Shown: in pieces, positions 1-7,989 of the stretch | How the letters are laid out: every line of letters starts with the position of its first letter | Numbering within the stretch: the first letter of the stretch is position 1 | Assembly (NCBI GenBank): GCA_001563995.1 | Contig: LKMV01000012.1 | Coordinates: 1-15,247 of the forward strand | Origin: Nanohaloarchaea archaeon PL-Br10_U2g16 | Lineage (GTDB): Archaea; Nanohalarchaeota; Nanosalinia; Nanosalinales; Nanosalinaceae | Length of the DNA stretch: 15,247 nt | Direction of reading: 5' to 3' | Notes under the pieces: generated by a model | Databases searched by the model: none | Told to the model about the DNA's origin: nothing | What the model saw: only the letters and a program-made list of their open reading frames with translations | Made by a program: the position numbers and the translations under genes

Positions 1-775
1 CGGTTCTTGTTCCTGTGTTCTCCAGGTTGAACTCTAGATGTGACTCTGTCCTTGCAGGTATCTCATAATCTTCCTGTTCGGGTGTCATCTCAGAGTCCCA
101 GCATGTCTCCGCTTCAAAGTCTGCTCTGATCGAGTCAGTTGCGTAGCTTGTTGTGGAAGAAGCTGTAATCCTAAAGTCTTCTCTTGTAACAGGTTCGTCG
201 GAGGAGACTGTCAGCCTTACGGTTCTAGTCTCTCCCTCTTCTAGATGTACTCTTCTGTCCTCAAATGATCCTTCTTCAGATTTCATCTGGAAGGTCTCAG
301 GCTGGATTCCTGTGTTCTCTACATCTATCTCGTAGACTGCTTCGTCTCCAAGACATTCAACTCTGGATCTCTCTCCATCGATGGAGATGTCTACGTTATG
401 TTCTTTAATTACGTTTGCTACTCCATCGACTGAGTATGTCTGACCTGTTCTCCTTGATTTTGCGTTCACAGTAAAGCTGTAACGTCCTTCGTCCTTCCCT
501 GTGTCCGGGTTGTACCAGACGTTGACCCTTTTGTTCTGACCGGGATCAAGTTCAATTCTTCTCGGTGCAATGTCTACCTCCCTAGTGTTTGAACTGAGAG
601 TGTAGACGTCTTCGTGTCCTCCCGTGTTCTCTACATCAACTTCAAAAGAAGTAAATGAGTTGATCTCAGTTGTAGATTCTTCTGGGAAGATTTGTAGGTC
701 TGCAGCGCTTGCTGCAGCTGTACCTATCATGAAAATAAGTATGATGCTTGTTGTGATGTATTTTGAGTATTTCAT
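1..775 (-). CDS. Secreted surface protein of repeated beta-sandwich domains (C-terminus beyond the window)
   Basis: Reading down from ATG at 775, 258 codons stay open to the left edge, so only the N-terminal part is seen. Residues 1-25 form a signal peptide: a Lys-containing start, a hydrophobic core rich in Ile/Leu, and a small-residue end around TAAASAAD. Repeated domains of roughly 85-100 residues follow, carrying the pattern 'V-E-N-T-G' near residues 48-52, 152-156 and 251-255. This pattern is typical of NEW3/CARDB-like and archaeal surface beta-sandwich repeats. Two cysteines, C141 and C225, bracket the second domain, as in the neighbouring PKD protein. No catalytic motif was seen, so an adhesive or envelope role is inferred. 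A TATA-like box lies about 40 bases upstream of the start, leaving a short leader with a purine-rich stretch (AAGGACGGAT). Confidence 0.85.
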   Translation of the reverse strand, partial: MKYSKYITTSIILIFMIGTAAASAADLQIFPEESTTEINSFTSFEVDVENTGGHEDVYTLSSNTREVDIAPRRIELDPGQNKRVNVWYNPDTGKDEGRYSFTVNAKSRRTGQTYSVDGVANVIKEHNVDISIDGERSRVECLGDEAVYEIDVENTGIQPETFQMKSEEGSFEDRRVHLEEGETRTVRLTVSSDEPVTREDFRITASSTTSYATDSIRADFEAETCWDSEMTPEQEDYEIPARTESHLEFNLENTGTRT

Positions 776-810
776 TGTTATCCGTCCTTAGTATTAACAC
801 TTTTTCCAAG

Positions 811-820
811 TTTTTTATAT
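811..820 (-). promoter_or_regulatory. TATA box for the secreted protein starting at 775
   Basis: On the minus strand this reads ATATAAAAAA. Its centre is about 40 bases before the ATG at 775, which predicts a transcript with a leader of roughly 13 bases. It suggests the gene can be transcribed separately from the PKD gene ending at 881. Confidence 0.5.
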
Positions 821-880
821 GTCATGTATTTTTGGTATTGTTCAATAGTTACAGTTGTTATAATTAAGATAAATAAGGGG

Positions 881-3800
881 TTAGACAGGGATTTTCATCC
901 TGAGCCTGCTCCAGAAAGATCTCTTTCCTGTGCTGTAGGAGCGTGAGCTCAAGCTTAACTCTTCCCTGAATATGTTCTCTCCCTCTGCATCCACTTCTAT
1001 ATCTGCGGAGAACTGACCGTTCTCCTTAGGTGTAAGGTAGAAGTAGACGTCCTCATGTTGGTTTGGAGGAACTACCACGGTCTTGTCAGTCTGTGAGACC
1101 CAGTCCCTTGGAATGTTCTGCAGTCTCAGGTCGTAGGTCCTTGTCTCCTCGCCCGTGTTATACAGCTCTACCCTTACCATCTCAGATCCTGATCTAAGTG
1201 ATGCTATCTGGTCTGGGAAGTTCTTAATCTCCGGACCGGCGTCAAGCACTTCTACAGATCTGGAAATGGAGTCAAAGCTGTTTCTGGCTGAGGCTTTTAC
1301 CTCGTAGTCGTACTCTCCGTACTCATGCTCTTCAGCCTCGAAGCAGAACTCGTTGGAGGTAAACTGTGAGTCCACAGCATCTCCTTCACGTTCCAGTACT
1401 ACCTTGGTTTTCGCCTGCGACTCTATCTCTCCACAGATATTGAACGTGTCTCCTGCCTGTACCTGTCTCGGCATGTCTAGATGGTTCATATTAACTGATG
1501 GGAGCACTTCGATAGTCTTAGATTTCACGTCCGATCCTGTCGCAGCAGATACCTGCTGTTTCCCAACCCTTGTAGGCTGTATACGTGCTTCGTAGTAACC
1601 ATCACGCCGTGAAGTTACCGTTGTAACGGTTTCACTGTCCAACATGATATCTACATTTGTCCTGACGTTTCTCTGAAGGTAGCCGGAAACCTTTACAGTT
1701 CCTCCGATACCTATCTGCTTAGGTGATACCTCCATCGAGGTGATATCTGATGCATCACCATCACCTCTACAGTCTCTGACATCGATGTTTCCGGTGTATC
1801 CGTCCCCGCTAACTAGTGAGACAGAGAAGCTTCTGTTAGTTCCTATCTTGTCTACCTTATCGAATGTCAAGGATTTTCTGAGCTGTTCACCTGAGTTTAT
1901 ATCAAATTCAGGTCCTCTAACAATGCTTCCTAGACCGCTTCCTTGAAGGGAACTAGTTTGAGCATCCGCCCTTCCGTTGTTCACAGTAACTGTGGTGGTG
2001 AAGCTGTCGCCTCTACATACGGATTCAGGATGGTTTACTTCTACTATCTCAAGCCCGTCGCCAGGATGTTCGATTTCTTCCTCATTCGCATCATGGAGTA
2101 CTGTTCTCTCAAAGTTGTCTACTCCACAGTCTCCTTCTACCTGGATCTCAGCTCTTACCTCTACCTCTGTCTTGGACTCTACCGTTGTCTCAAAATCCCT
2201 GCTCTCTCCATCCTCTATCACCTTACTGTCCGAGTGGAACCGTTCTCCGTCCTTATAGAATACAACGTCGACCTTCAGATCGCCGTCTCCAAGGTTCTCA
2301 ACAGGAAGGCTTAGATCAGCTCTCTGATTCTCCGGAAGGTAAGGTGTGTAATCTATATTTCCTACATCTACGTTACACTGGTTACCGAACCCTCTAACCG
2401 TCACAGGCTCTGTAGTATAAGCTGTATTACCTGACCCATCTTCTACCCTTAACCGTGGGTAGAAAGTTCCCGGTCTGTCATAGTTATGGTTTATTACTTC
2501 TCCTCTCGATTCGTTAGAGCTGTCGCCAGGGTTCCAGTCATAAGACGCTATATCGCCTTGAGGTGAGCTACTACCGCTTCCACTCAAAGTAACGGTGTCA
2601 TCTACCGCAGGCTCTTCTGGCGTTACCTGGATATCCGCTTCAGGATAGAAATCCCCTTCAGGGCTTACAGCTACTACCTGTGTAGCCTCTGCTGTATTTC
2701 CTTTAGGTCCTGTGACTGTTAAAGTCACGGTGTTAAACCCGGCAGAGCTGTAAGCGTTGCTTGTGCTCATCCCTGATCCGGATGATCCGTCGCCAAACTC
2801 CCAGCTGTAATCTACTTCGGTACGGTCAAAGTTGTCCTGGGAATCCGCTTCAAACTCTACTATCTCACCAACATCAATGTTTCTGTCCGAAACAGTGAAG
2901 CCGGCGTTAGGATTATCTTCTATATTAACTGTGGAGCTCTCAGTTTGTCCTTCTTCATCACAGTCTCCTATAACTGTGTACTCTGCATAGACATTTGATG
3001 CAGAGTCCAGATCCGAAGTAACTTCTACATCTCTGCTTGTTCCTGAATCTACTTCAACGTTGTCCCTTGAACCCAGCCTTTCACCTTCCTCTGTTAGGAA
3101 GTCTACTTTGACGGTCTGGTTCTCGGTACCGTGGTTGACCACGTTCAGAGAAGCGGTTATCTCATCTCCTCTGCTGATTTCGTTATCACTTACACCGAAA
3201 CCTTGTGTTCTAACGTCACATCTTCTAGCATCTCCTACCTCTACTCCGTGAACTTTGGTATCGGTATTACTCTGATCGTCTTCTACCTCAAGCTCTACAG
3301 GATATACTCCCGGCTCATCGTATGTCTTAGTAGCAGAGTCTCCTGAACGTGTAGAGCCATCGTGGAAACTCCATCTATAGCTTTCTATCTCATTGTCTTC
3401 TCCTGTGCTACTCCGGTCTTCAAACTCTACAGGTTCTCCCGTCTCGGGGTTGGCGGGCGTCCAGTTGAAGTCGGCTCTAATCCCTCTGTCTTCATCTTCT
3501 TCATTCACTGTGACTGTTCTTGTTTTACTGTCTTGGTCTCCTTCTTCATCTGTTACTGTTAGTTTTACTTCGTATTCTCCTTCTTCATTGAATGTGTGTT
3601 CAGGGTTCTGATCGAAGGATGGGCTAGATCCGTCTCCAAACTCCCATTCCCACTCTTCTATCTCTAGGTCTGCGCTTGATCTATCTTCGAACTGAATCTG
3701 TTCTCCGGCATTAGGCTGGCTCGGACTCCATCCGAATGATGCTTCGATATCTGTTGGCACATCTGGTATGTCAAACTCGAAGGTCTGTGATACTGAATCC

Positions 3801-4420
3801 CATTCTGACTCTGTCTCTCCACAGCTCTCTATGCTGAAACCCCCGATCTGACTATATGTTTCTTCATGGTGATCCGGGCGTACCTCTACCTCAACTTCGT
3901 AGTTCCCAAATGGCAACTCACTAAACTCTGCTTCTCCCTGACCGTCTGTCGACATTTCTCTACTATCTGCACCATCCAGGCTGACTTCAGCGCCTTCAAT
4001 AGGAGTTCCTTTATCTGTTACTTTGATGTTGTATTCTCCAAAAGGTCCATACCTGTCTAGTTCAATTGAAACTTCAGCATCTTCTCCCTGCGAGTAAATA
4101 TCAAACTCTTCGGATGAACCTCCGTAGCACTGTTTCCCGCCTATTGCCTTGTAGTTAAGAGGGTAATCTGGATCTATGTCTTCAGGAACTATATCGTTGA
4201 AAATAAGGCTTCCCTGTGAATTGGTGTAGGAGCTTCTCGGGAATTCTGAGGATTCAAAGCTCTCAGCCTTTAATTCTACCTGGGCTCCGCCAACCGCATT
4301 CCCTTCTTCGTCTGTAACAGTTATATCTGCATCTGATTCTTCAAGAGGTATCGCTGCCGAGGTAGAAAGGGCAAGTACTGTGAAAATCAAAACTGCCGCA
4401 ACTTTTAGCTTATCTACCAT
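881..4420 (-). CDS. Large secreted PKD/CARDB-like multidomain surface protein
   Basis: This 1179-residue protein starts with a signal peptide (residues 1-23, hydrophobic core VLIFTVLALSTSA). Two carboxypeptidase-regulatory-like folds follow (about 30-120 and 128-200; 'TDEEGNAVGGAQVEL' and 'TDKGTPIEGAEVSL'). Four PKD domains sit at about 227-306, 315-395, 506-585 and 594-675. Three carry W-x-F-G/H-D-G-S or a close form, with a late G-x-Y/F-x-V-x-L-x-V strand; the fourth has DWNPGDSS instead. CARDB-like sandwiches occupy about 401-500, 682-770 and 788-890, and Ig-like sandwiches about 893-1150. The C-terminus is short and basic (SRLRMKIPV), without a membrane helix or PGF-CTERM-type sorting signal. 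The gene overlaps the upstream one by 11 bases and has GGTGA five bases before its ATG, so the two are translationally coupled. Such proteins usually serve adhesion or the cell surface. No protease or glycosidase motif was seen. Confidence 0.93.
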   Translation of the reverse strand: MVDKLKVAAVLIFTVLALSTSAAIPLEESDADITVTDEEGNAVGGAQVELKAESFESSEFPRSSYTNSQGSLIFNDIVPEDIDPDYPLNYKAIGGKQCYGGSSEEFDIYSQGEDAEVSIELDRYGPFGEYNIKVTDKGTPIEGAEVSLDGADSREMSTDGQGEAEFSELPFGNYEVEVEVRPDHHEETYSQIGGFSIESCGETESEWDSVSQTFEFDIPDVPTDIEASFGWSPSQPNAGEQIQFEDRSSADLEIEEWEWEFGDGSSPSFDQNPEHTFNEEGEYEVKLTVTDEEGDQDSKTRTVTVNEEDEDRGIRADFNWTPANPETGEPVEFEDRSSTGEDNEIESYRWSFHDGSTRSGDSATKTYDEPGVYPVELEVEDDQSNTDTKVHGVEVGDARRCDVRTQGFGVSDNEISRGDEITASLNVVNHGTENQTVKVDFLTEEGERLGSRDNVEVDSGTSRDVEVTSDLDSASNVYAEYTVIGDCDEEGQTESSTVNIEDNPNAGFTVSDRNIDVGEIVEFEADSQDNFDRTEVDYSWEFGDGSSGSGMSTSNAYSSAGFNTVTLTVTGPKGNTAEATQVVAVSPEGDFYPEADIQVTPEEPAVDDTVTLSGSGSSSPQGDIASYDWNPGDSSNESRGEVINHNYDRPGTFYPRLRVEDGSGNTAYTTEPVTVRGFGNQCNVDVGNIDYTPYLPENQRADLSLPVENLGDGDLKVDVVFYKDGERFHSDSKVIEDGESRDFETTVESKTEVEVRAEIQVEGDCGVDNFERTVLHDANEEEIEHPGDGLEIVEVNHPESVCRGDSFTTTVTVNNGRADAQTSSLQGSGLGSIVRGPEFDINSGEQLRKSLTFDKVDKIGTNRSFSVSLVSGDGYTGNIDVRDCRGDGDASDITSMEVSPKQIGIGGTVKVSGYLQRNVRTNVDIMLDSETVTTVTSRRDGYYEARIQPTRVGKQQVSAATGSDVKSKTIEVLPSVNMNHLDMPRQVQAGDTFNICGEIESQAKTKVVLEREGDAVDSQFTSNEFCFEAEEHEYGEYDYEVKASARNSFDSISRSVEVLDAGPEIKNFPDQIASLRSGSEMVRVELYNTGEETRTYDLRLQNIPRDWVSQTDKTVVVPPNQHEDVYFYLTPKENGQFSADIEVDAEGENIFREELSLSSRSYSTGKRSFWSRLRMKIPV

Positions 4421-5138
4421 CTATCTCACCGTCAAGTGCATCATCGTAAAGACCATTGATTTTGATGGCTTGATTGTATCCGTCAGAGTTACCCTTCTGG
4501 AAGTAGATCCTGTTGTCTTCTCCTACCAGCATCTCCTGAATATTTGAGTCTAAACCTTCATCGATAGGACCTATCTCTCTTTCGAAACTTGTTTCTAATC
4601 TAGACTGGCTTCTAGGATATGTCTCAACTATGTCACTGTACATCTGGTCAACTCCGCCCAGTTCATCTGAGGGAATGTAAAATTGTCCGCCATCTTTGAA
4701 CTGAATAGTATTAACATTGACATCTCTCTCAGGTTCTTCAGGGTCGTCTATAGGATCATCAGTAGGTTGGTCATCATCTCCTCTCAGTCCGAAAAGACCT
4801 CCTAATCCAAGAAGCCCTAGAAGTCCTATGGCTCCGCCCCCTTTCATAACATCTCTTCTGGTATATACTGAATCTTCAACATTTTGTTTTACACTATCAA
4901 TTTCTTGTGTATTGTAATCTATTTCACGCTGCTGCTTCCTATCTATCTCTGCACCTTTTTCGATATATTCTCTATTGTTCTTTGTTTTTTTTGTGTTGTT
5001 GGTCGCCGTACTTTCTAATTCTTCAAGTGATTGATCTATCTCTTCCAGTGACCTATCGGTCTCCCTTTCGGATTTTCGGCTAGCTTCATCTGCATCATCC
5101 AGCAGGTCTTCAATATCGTCTTGGTTTGAGCCTGACAT
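4410..5138 (-). CDS. Coiled-coil protein with internal twin-arginine membrane segment and outer acidic domain
   Basis: I do not recognise a family. From ATG 5138 (242 residues), residues 5-90 are a charged helix with heptad-like spacing (SLEEIDQSLEELEST). Next come a twin-arginine motif, TRRDVMKGGG (arginines at about 94-95), and a Gly/Leu-rich hydrophobic stretch at about 100-118 (GLLGLLGLGGLFGL). An Asp/Pro-rich linker (about 120-137) leads to a C-terminal domain of about 100 residues without known motifs. The layout suggests a cytoplasmic coiled coil, a membrane anchor or Tat-type segment, and an exported domain. The ATG at 5138 is preferred over an in-frame GTG at 5150 because its distance from the TATA box matches that of the gene at 6115. 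It forms an operon with the PKD gene, which begins inside its last codons, so the two products may act together at the surface. Confidence 0.8.
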   Translation of the reverse strand: MSGSNQDDIEDLLDDADEASRKSERETDRSLEEIDQSLEELESTATNNTKKTKNNREYIEKGAEIDRKQQREIDYNTQEIDSVKQNVEDSVYTRRDVMKGGGAIGLLGLLGLGGLFGLRGDDDQPTDDPIDDPEEPERDVNVNTIQFKDGGQFYIPSDELGGVDQMYSDIVETYPRSQSRLETSFEREIGPIDEGLDSNIQEMLVGEDNRIYFQKGNSDGYNQAIKINGLYDDALDGEIDGR

Positions 5139-5170
5139 TTTTGTTACCACTTAACAATTAATACACGTCT

Positions 5171-5182
5171 AACCTTTAAATA
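5171..5182 (-). promoter_or_regulatory. TATA-containing promoter of the coiled-coil/PKD operon
   Basis: The minus strand reads TATTTAAAGGTT, with 32 bases between it and the ATG at 5138. The same 12 bases occur at 6072-6083 before the gene at 6115, with 31 bases to its ATG. The predicted transcription start lies near 5150, giving a leader of about a dozen bases. Confidence 0.65.
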
Positions 5183-5200
5183 CCTTTTGTTATTAACAAG

Positions 5201-5215
5201 TAAAAAAGAAAAATT
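5201..5215 (-). terminator. Oligo-T terminator after the 240-residue helical protein gene
   Basis: Just after the stop at 5223 the minus strand reads AATTTTTCTTTTTTA, two T-runs in a row. This is the usual archaeal termination signal, which needs no hairpin. It separates the gene at 5223-5945 from the promoter of the next minus-strand operon. Confidence 0.55.
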
Positions 5216-5222
5216 ATTTTTC

Positions 5223-5945
5223 TTACCTGATTCCCTCAAATGGGTCTGATTCGGTTTCCTCCAGCACCGTCTCACTTCTTTCGGCTGTATTCTCTATACT
5301 TTGTCTGGTGTCTGTTAGGCTATCGGCTATTTCTGATCTCCTATCAGCTATTTCTTCATGCCTCTCTGTATACTCTCTCAAGAATCTTCTTAGACCATCT
5401 TCAGTTTCAGGATGTTCTGGAGTTTCTGGGCTACATCCCTCTCTTCTTACTGCTTCTGAAACTGCGTTATTCAATTTATTTGCGACAATTAAATTTTCGT
5501 AGATTAAATCCTTGAATTGGTCGTATGCTCCGTTTTCCTTTACATCTCTAATGTCTTTGAGTAGTGCCATCGTATCTAGTTGATTCCTTTCGTTTAGGTA
5601 ATTATCATCGATATTTTCTTCAAAATCTAAAAGTTCACTAATTTGCTCTTCGACATCTGAATCAAGTTCCATAGGGTTATATTCAAACTCGTTGAGTTCA
5701 GAAACTTGATAAATATCATCTATCACCGCTTCTTCATGATTTAGCGCCTCTTCAGGATTATCGCAGAACTGATCAAGCGTTACATAATTTTCTCTTAATG
5801 ACCTCAGTTCGGAATCTAACTGAAGCAGTCTCCCCCAAACTTCTTTTTCACTAAAAAGGTCGTCAATATATTCTCCGACTTGATTATACATTTCATTCGG
5901 AAAACTGTCTTCATCCGGTGTTTCAATTTCATGGTAAATAGTCAT
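5223..5945 (-). CDS. Acidic alpha-helical protein of unknown function
   Basis: The product is 240 residues, acidic, without a signal peptide or membrane segment, so probably cytoplasmic. Predicted structure is almost wholly helical. The last third (about 185-232) looks like a coiled coil (RRSEIADSLTDTRQSIENT). Two cysteines occur (near residues 62 and 171), with no metal-binding arrangement. I recognise no family. The gene has its own TATA box at 5980-5990 and an oligo-T terminator, so it is probably monocistronic. It is divergently transcribed from the 624-residue helical protein gene at 6115, across a shared control region. Neighbouring genes for coiled-coil proteins suggest a structural or partner role, but this is inference. 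Confidence 0.8.
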   Translation of the reverse strand: MTIYHEIETPDEDSFPNEMYNQVGEYIDDLFSEKEVWGRLLQLDSELRSLRENYVTLDQFCDNPEEALNHEEAVIDDIYQVSELNEFEYNPMELDSDVEEQISELLDFEENIDDNYLNERNQLDTMALLKDIRDVKENGAYDQFKDLIYENLIVANKLNNAVSEAVRREGCSPETPEHPETEDGLRRFLREYTERHEEIADRRSEIADSLTDTRQSIENTAERSETVLEETESDPFEGIR

Positions 5946-5979
5946 TAGTATTTCACTTATGACTTTATGGTGACAAAAA

Positions 5980-5990
5980 GTTTATATATC
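5980..5990 (-). promoter_or_regulatory. TATA box of the 240-residue helical protein gene
   Basis: The minus strand reads GATATATAAAC, centred about 40 bases before the ATG at 5945. A start of transcription near 5958 would leave a short leader containing AAGTGA just before the start codon. Confidence 0.6.
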
Positions 5991-6004
5991 TTAATGTCTT
6001 CTGA

Positions 6005-6019
6005 ACCGGATACTCCGGT
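6005..6019. repeat. Inverted repeat ACCGGA-TAC-TCCGGT in the divergent promoter region
   Basis: Six-base perfect arms (6005-6010 and 6014-6019) are separated by three bases. The repeat sits just upstream of the minus-strand TATA box (5980-5990), in the middle of the divergent intergenic region. Its place suits an operator or activator site. ACCGG recurs at 6053-6057. Confidence 0.45.
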
Positions 6020-6030
6020 AGTGCCTTGAA

Positions 6031-6054
6031 GTGGTTTTATAATAATTTAACCAC
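6031..6054. repeat. Inverted repeat GTGGTT...AACCAC upstream of the gene at 6115
   Basis: Arms of six bases (6031-6036 and 6049-6054) flank a 12-base AT-rich centre. It ends 17 bases before the TATA-containing 12-mer at 6072-6083, a position where archaeal regulators often bind. Six-base arms can arise by chance. Confidence 0.3.
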
Positions 6055-6071
6055 CGGCTGATTACAAACAC

Positions 6072-6083
6072 TATTTAAAGGTT
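6072..6083 (+). promoter_or_regulatory. TATA-containing promoter of the 624-residue helical protein gene
   Basis: The sequence TATTTAAAGGTT lies 31 bases before the ATG at 6115. It is identical over 12 bases to the promoter of the minus-strand operon at 5138, at nearly the same distance from the start codon. Predicted transcription start is about 6103. Confidence 0.65.
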
Positions 6084-6114
6084 GATTACTGTAACAACTT
6101 TAAGGTTATATTCA

Positions 6115-7989
6115 ATGAGCGAAGGACCAAATAATGCGGAAACTTTCAATCAACTAGTAGGAGATGGCGGTACAACGCCAGATCAAGAGGACGATACTCA
6201 AAATCAAGGAGAAGATGACGAATATCAGCATCCTTCAAACGGAAATGCTGATGTTTCTGGCAGAGAAAGGCCAGGGATGCCTGAAAGTGGATCTGAAGAA
6301 AGTTCTGATAATGGATTTACGACAATTATAAATGATTTGAACAGGAAGGCATCGAAGGATGTTTCTGATTTCGCAGATCTTGACTACAACTTTGATGCTG
6401 ACATCGATGCAGTAGCGACAATACAGGAAAATGCAGTCGGATCTGAGCATCAAAGAGTAGAAGAAGTTGTTGATAGTAGTCAGGTCAATGAATTCAGCAG
6501 AGAAGCAATGGAAGCTGCAGAGACTCTTGTTGATCAGAGAGAGATAGTAGAATCTAATGCAGCAGATGCGATTGAGTCGATAGAGGAATATGCTGAAGAG
6601 CTAGCAGGACATGCGCTCAATGAAATGGTTGAAGGTATTGAAGACGTAGAAGTCGACGCATTTGACGAACTTCAGAATCAGCTCACAAGATCTAGGTTCT
6701 ACGGACAGACTGTTACAGGATTCCCTCATGGACTAGATGAGTCAAGGAGAAAAGACAATCATGCTGACGCAAACAGCAGAGCAGAAGGAATCAAAGGAGA
6801 TTATGATTCGGTAACTGAGGAGATAGGAGAGAATCTACAGGATTCAATTTCCAAAGTGAATGAGTTTGCACAGCTCTATGAGGACGTAGAAGAATTTGTA
6901 GAGGAAGCTTCTCAGGAAATAGAAGATTCAGAAAAGGAAGCAAAGATTGAAGCTATCGAGAAAGCAAGAGCTGAAGCTAACCTAGTTTCTCTCAGAGATG
7001 AGAAGTACGGTCAGGAAGAAGAAAGAGATCAATCCAGAAGCATAGTTGACAGACTAACTGACAAAGTAAGGAGAACAAGGGAATCTGAAGATCAGCCAGG
7101 AATCAATCCAGAAGAGCTTGACGACGATCAGATTCCATGGACTGCAGATGACTTTATTGGATTCATTGAAGAGAATTCGAACTCTGTTCAAGAAAGCTTA
7201 GATGATTTGGAGACAGTTGCAGAATCAGGAGTCCGAAGACAGGTACAGAATCTGGTTGAGACGTACGAGACAGCTGATAATCTAAGATCGGAGATTGAAT
7301 CTGTCATCGAAGACCAAGAAGTCCTTCAAGAATCAATGGACTACACCAATGAAGAAGTAATTGGCCAGATTGATGCTATCGACGAAGAAAGTGCAGAAGA
7401 GTTAGCTGAGGTAGCAGTTCAGTACAAAGCAGATGAACACAAGGAAGAACAGGAAGTGCCTGACAACCTAGCAACAATTGCAAGAGCAGGAACCGATGAG
7501 CTAGAAAACGCAATTGATGGGTCAGAATATGAAGAATCTCTTATGGATTTAGACCTTTCAGCGCTAGTCGATGAGGCAGAAGAGTATGTCAAAAAGAGAG
7601 CAGGGGAACTTGATCTTGATAGGAAGAAATTCAGAGGCCCTCTTCCGGCAAGCCTGAGAGAAGATGATGATGGAAGTCTGACAGTGAATATTGTCGAATC
7701 TGCCTACAGAAGAACTTCAGAAGTAGGGGGAGCAATGGAAGGTTACCTAGAAAACATTGAGCCTCAGCTAGAAGAAGCTTATGAGCTAGCATCTGCTCTA
7801 GGAGCAGATCTAGGAGAGAGAGTTAGTGAGGAATATGTGAACGATGAAGGAGAAATTAGATCAGAGGAGCTCTCATCCATGGAAGAATTTGGAGTAGTAG
7901 TCGAAGCTCTAGATAACTACGCAGAAGAAGAACTTGGAGGCCAAGCTTCTCTAGAAGAGGTTGCAGGAGATTCTTACGCAGAGGAATAA
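6115..7989 (+). CDS. Acidic, largely helical/coiled-coil protein of unknown function
   Basis: The product is 624 residues with no signal peptide, membrane helix or recognised catalytic motif. Residues 1-65 are polar and acidic (Gly, Asn, Gln, Glu) and probably disordered. The rest is predicted to be helical with long coiled-coil stretches, for example around 245-300 (EEFVEEASQEIEDSEKEAK) and 365-440. Negative charge is extreme, as in halophile cytoplasmic proteins. An upstream in-frame TTG at 6082 is rejected because it lies in the promoter 12-mer; ATG 6115 fits the TATA spacing. I do not recognise a family; a scaffold or partition-like role is only a guess. It shares its promoter core with the membrane coiled-coil/PKD operon, which suggests joint expression. 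The gene ends inside a perfect palindrome. Confidence 0.85.
   Translation: MSEGPNNAETFNQLVGDGGTTPDQEDDTQNQGEDDEYQHPSNGNADVSGRERPGMPESGSEESSDNGFTTIINDLNRKASKDVSDFADLDYNFDADIDAVATIQENAVGSEHQRVEEVVDSSQVNEFSREAMEAAETLVDQREIVESNAADAIESIEEYAEELAGHALNEMVEGIEDVEVDAFDELQNQLTRSRFYGQTVTGFPHGLDESRRKDNHADANSRAEGIKGDYDSVTEEIGENLQDSISKVNEFAQLYEDVEEFVEEASQEIEDSEKEAKIEAIEKARAEANLVSLRDEKYGQEEERDQSRSIVDRLTDKVRRTRESEDQPGINPEELDDDQIPWTADDFIGFIEENSNSVQESLDDLETVAESGVRRQVQNLVETYETADNLRSEIESVIEDQEVLQESMDYTNEEVIGQIDAIDEESAEELAEVAVQYKADEHKEEQEVPDNLATIARAGTDELENAIDGSEYEESLMDLDLSALVDEAEEYVKKRAGELDLDRKKFRGPLPASLREDDDGSLTVNIVESAYRRTSEVGGAMEGYLENIEPQLEEAYELASALGADLGERVSEEYVNDEGEIRSEELSSMEEFGVVVEALDNYAEEELGGQASLEEVAGDSYAEE

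Noticed and set aside
153..335. Plus-strand open frame of 60 codons
   Set aside because: It lies antisense inside the secreted protein gene (1-775), is Ser-rich as expected from the reverse of acidic codons, and has no ribosome site or promoter.
1943..2314. Plus-strand open frame of 123 codons opposite the PKD gene
   Set aside because: It is antisense to a clear multidomain coding frame, its composition is unlike the acidic proteins here, and no start signals are seen.
3230..3242. RGD tripeptides after Cys (residues about 803-805 and 885-887 of the PKD protein) as integrin-like adhesion motifs
   Set aside because: The tripeptide is common by chance in Asp/Gly-rich proteins and there is no evidence of an integrin-type partner in archaea.
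3285..3365. Direct repeats among PKD-coding segments as a mobile or phase-variable repeat
   Set aside because: The similarity is at the protein-domain level; the DNA of the PKD domains has diverged and shows no tandem identity.
5139..5150. GTG at 5150 as start of the twin-arginine protein
   Set aside because: It would begin at the expected transcription start, but ATG 5138 matches the spacing of the paired promoter at 6072 and has a better start codon. Not fully excluded.
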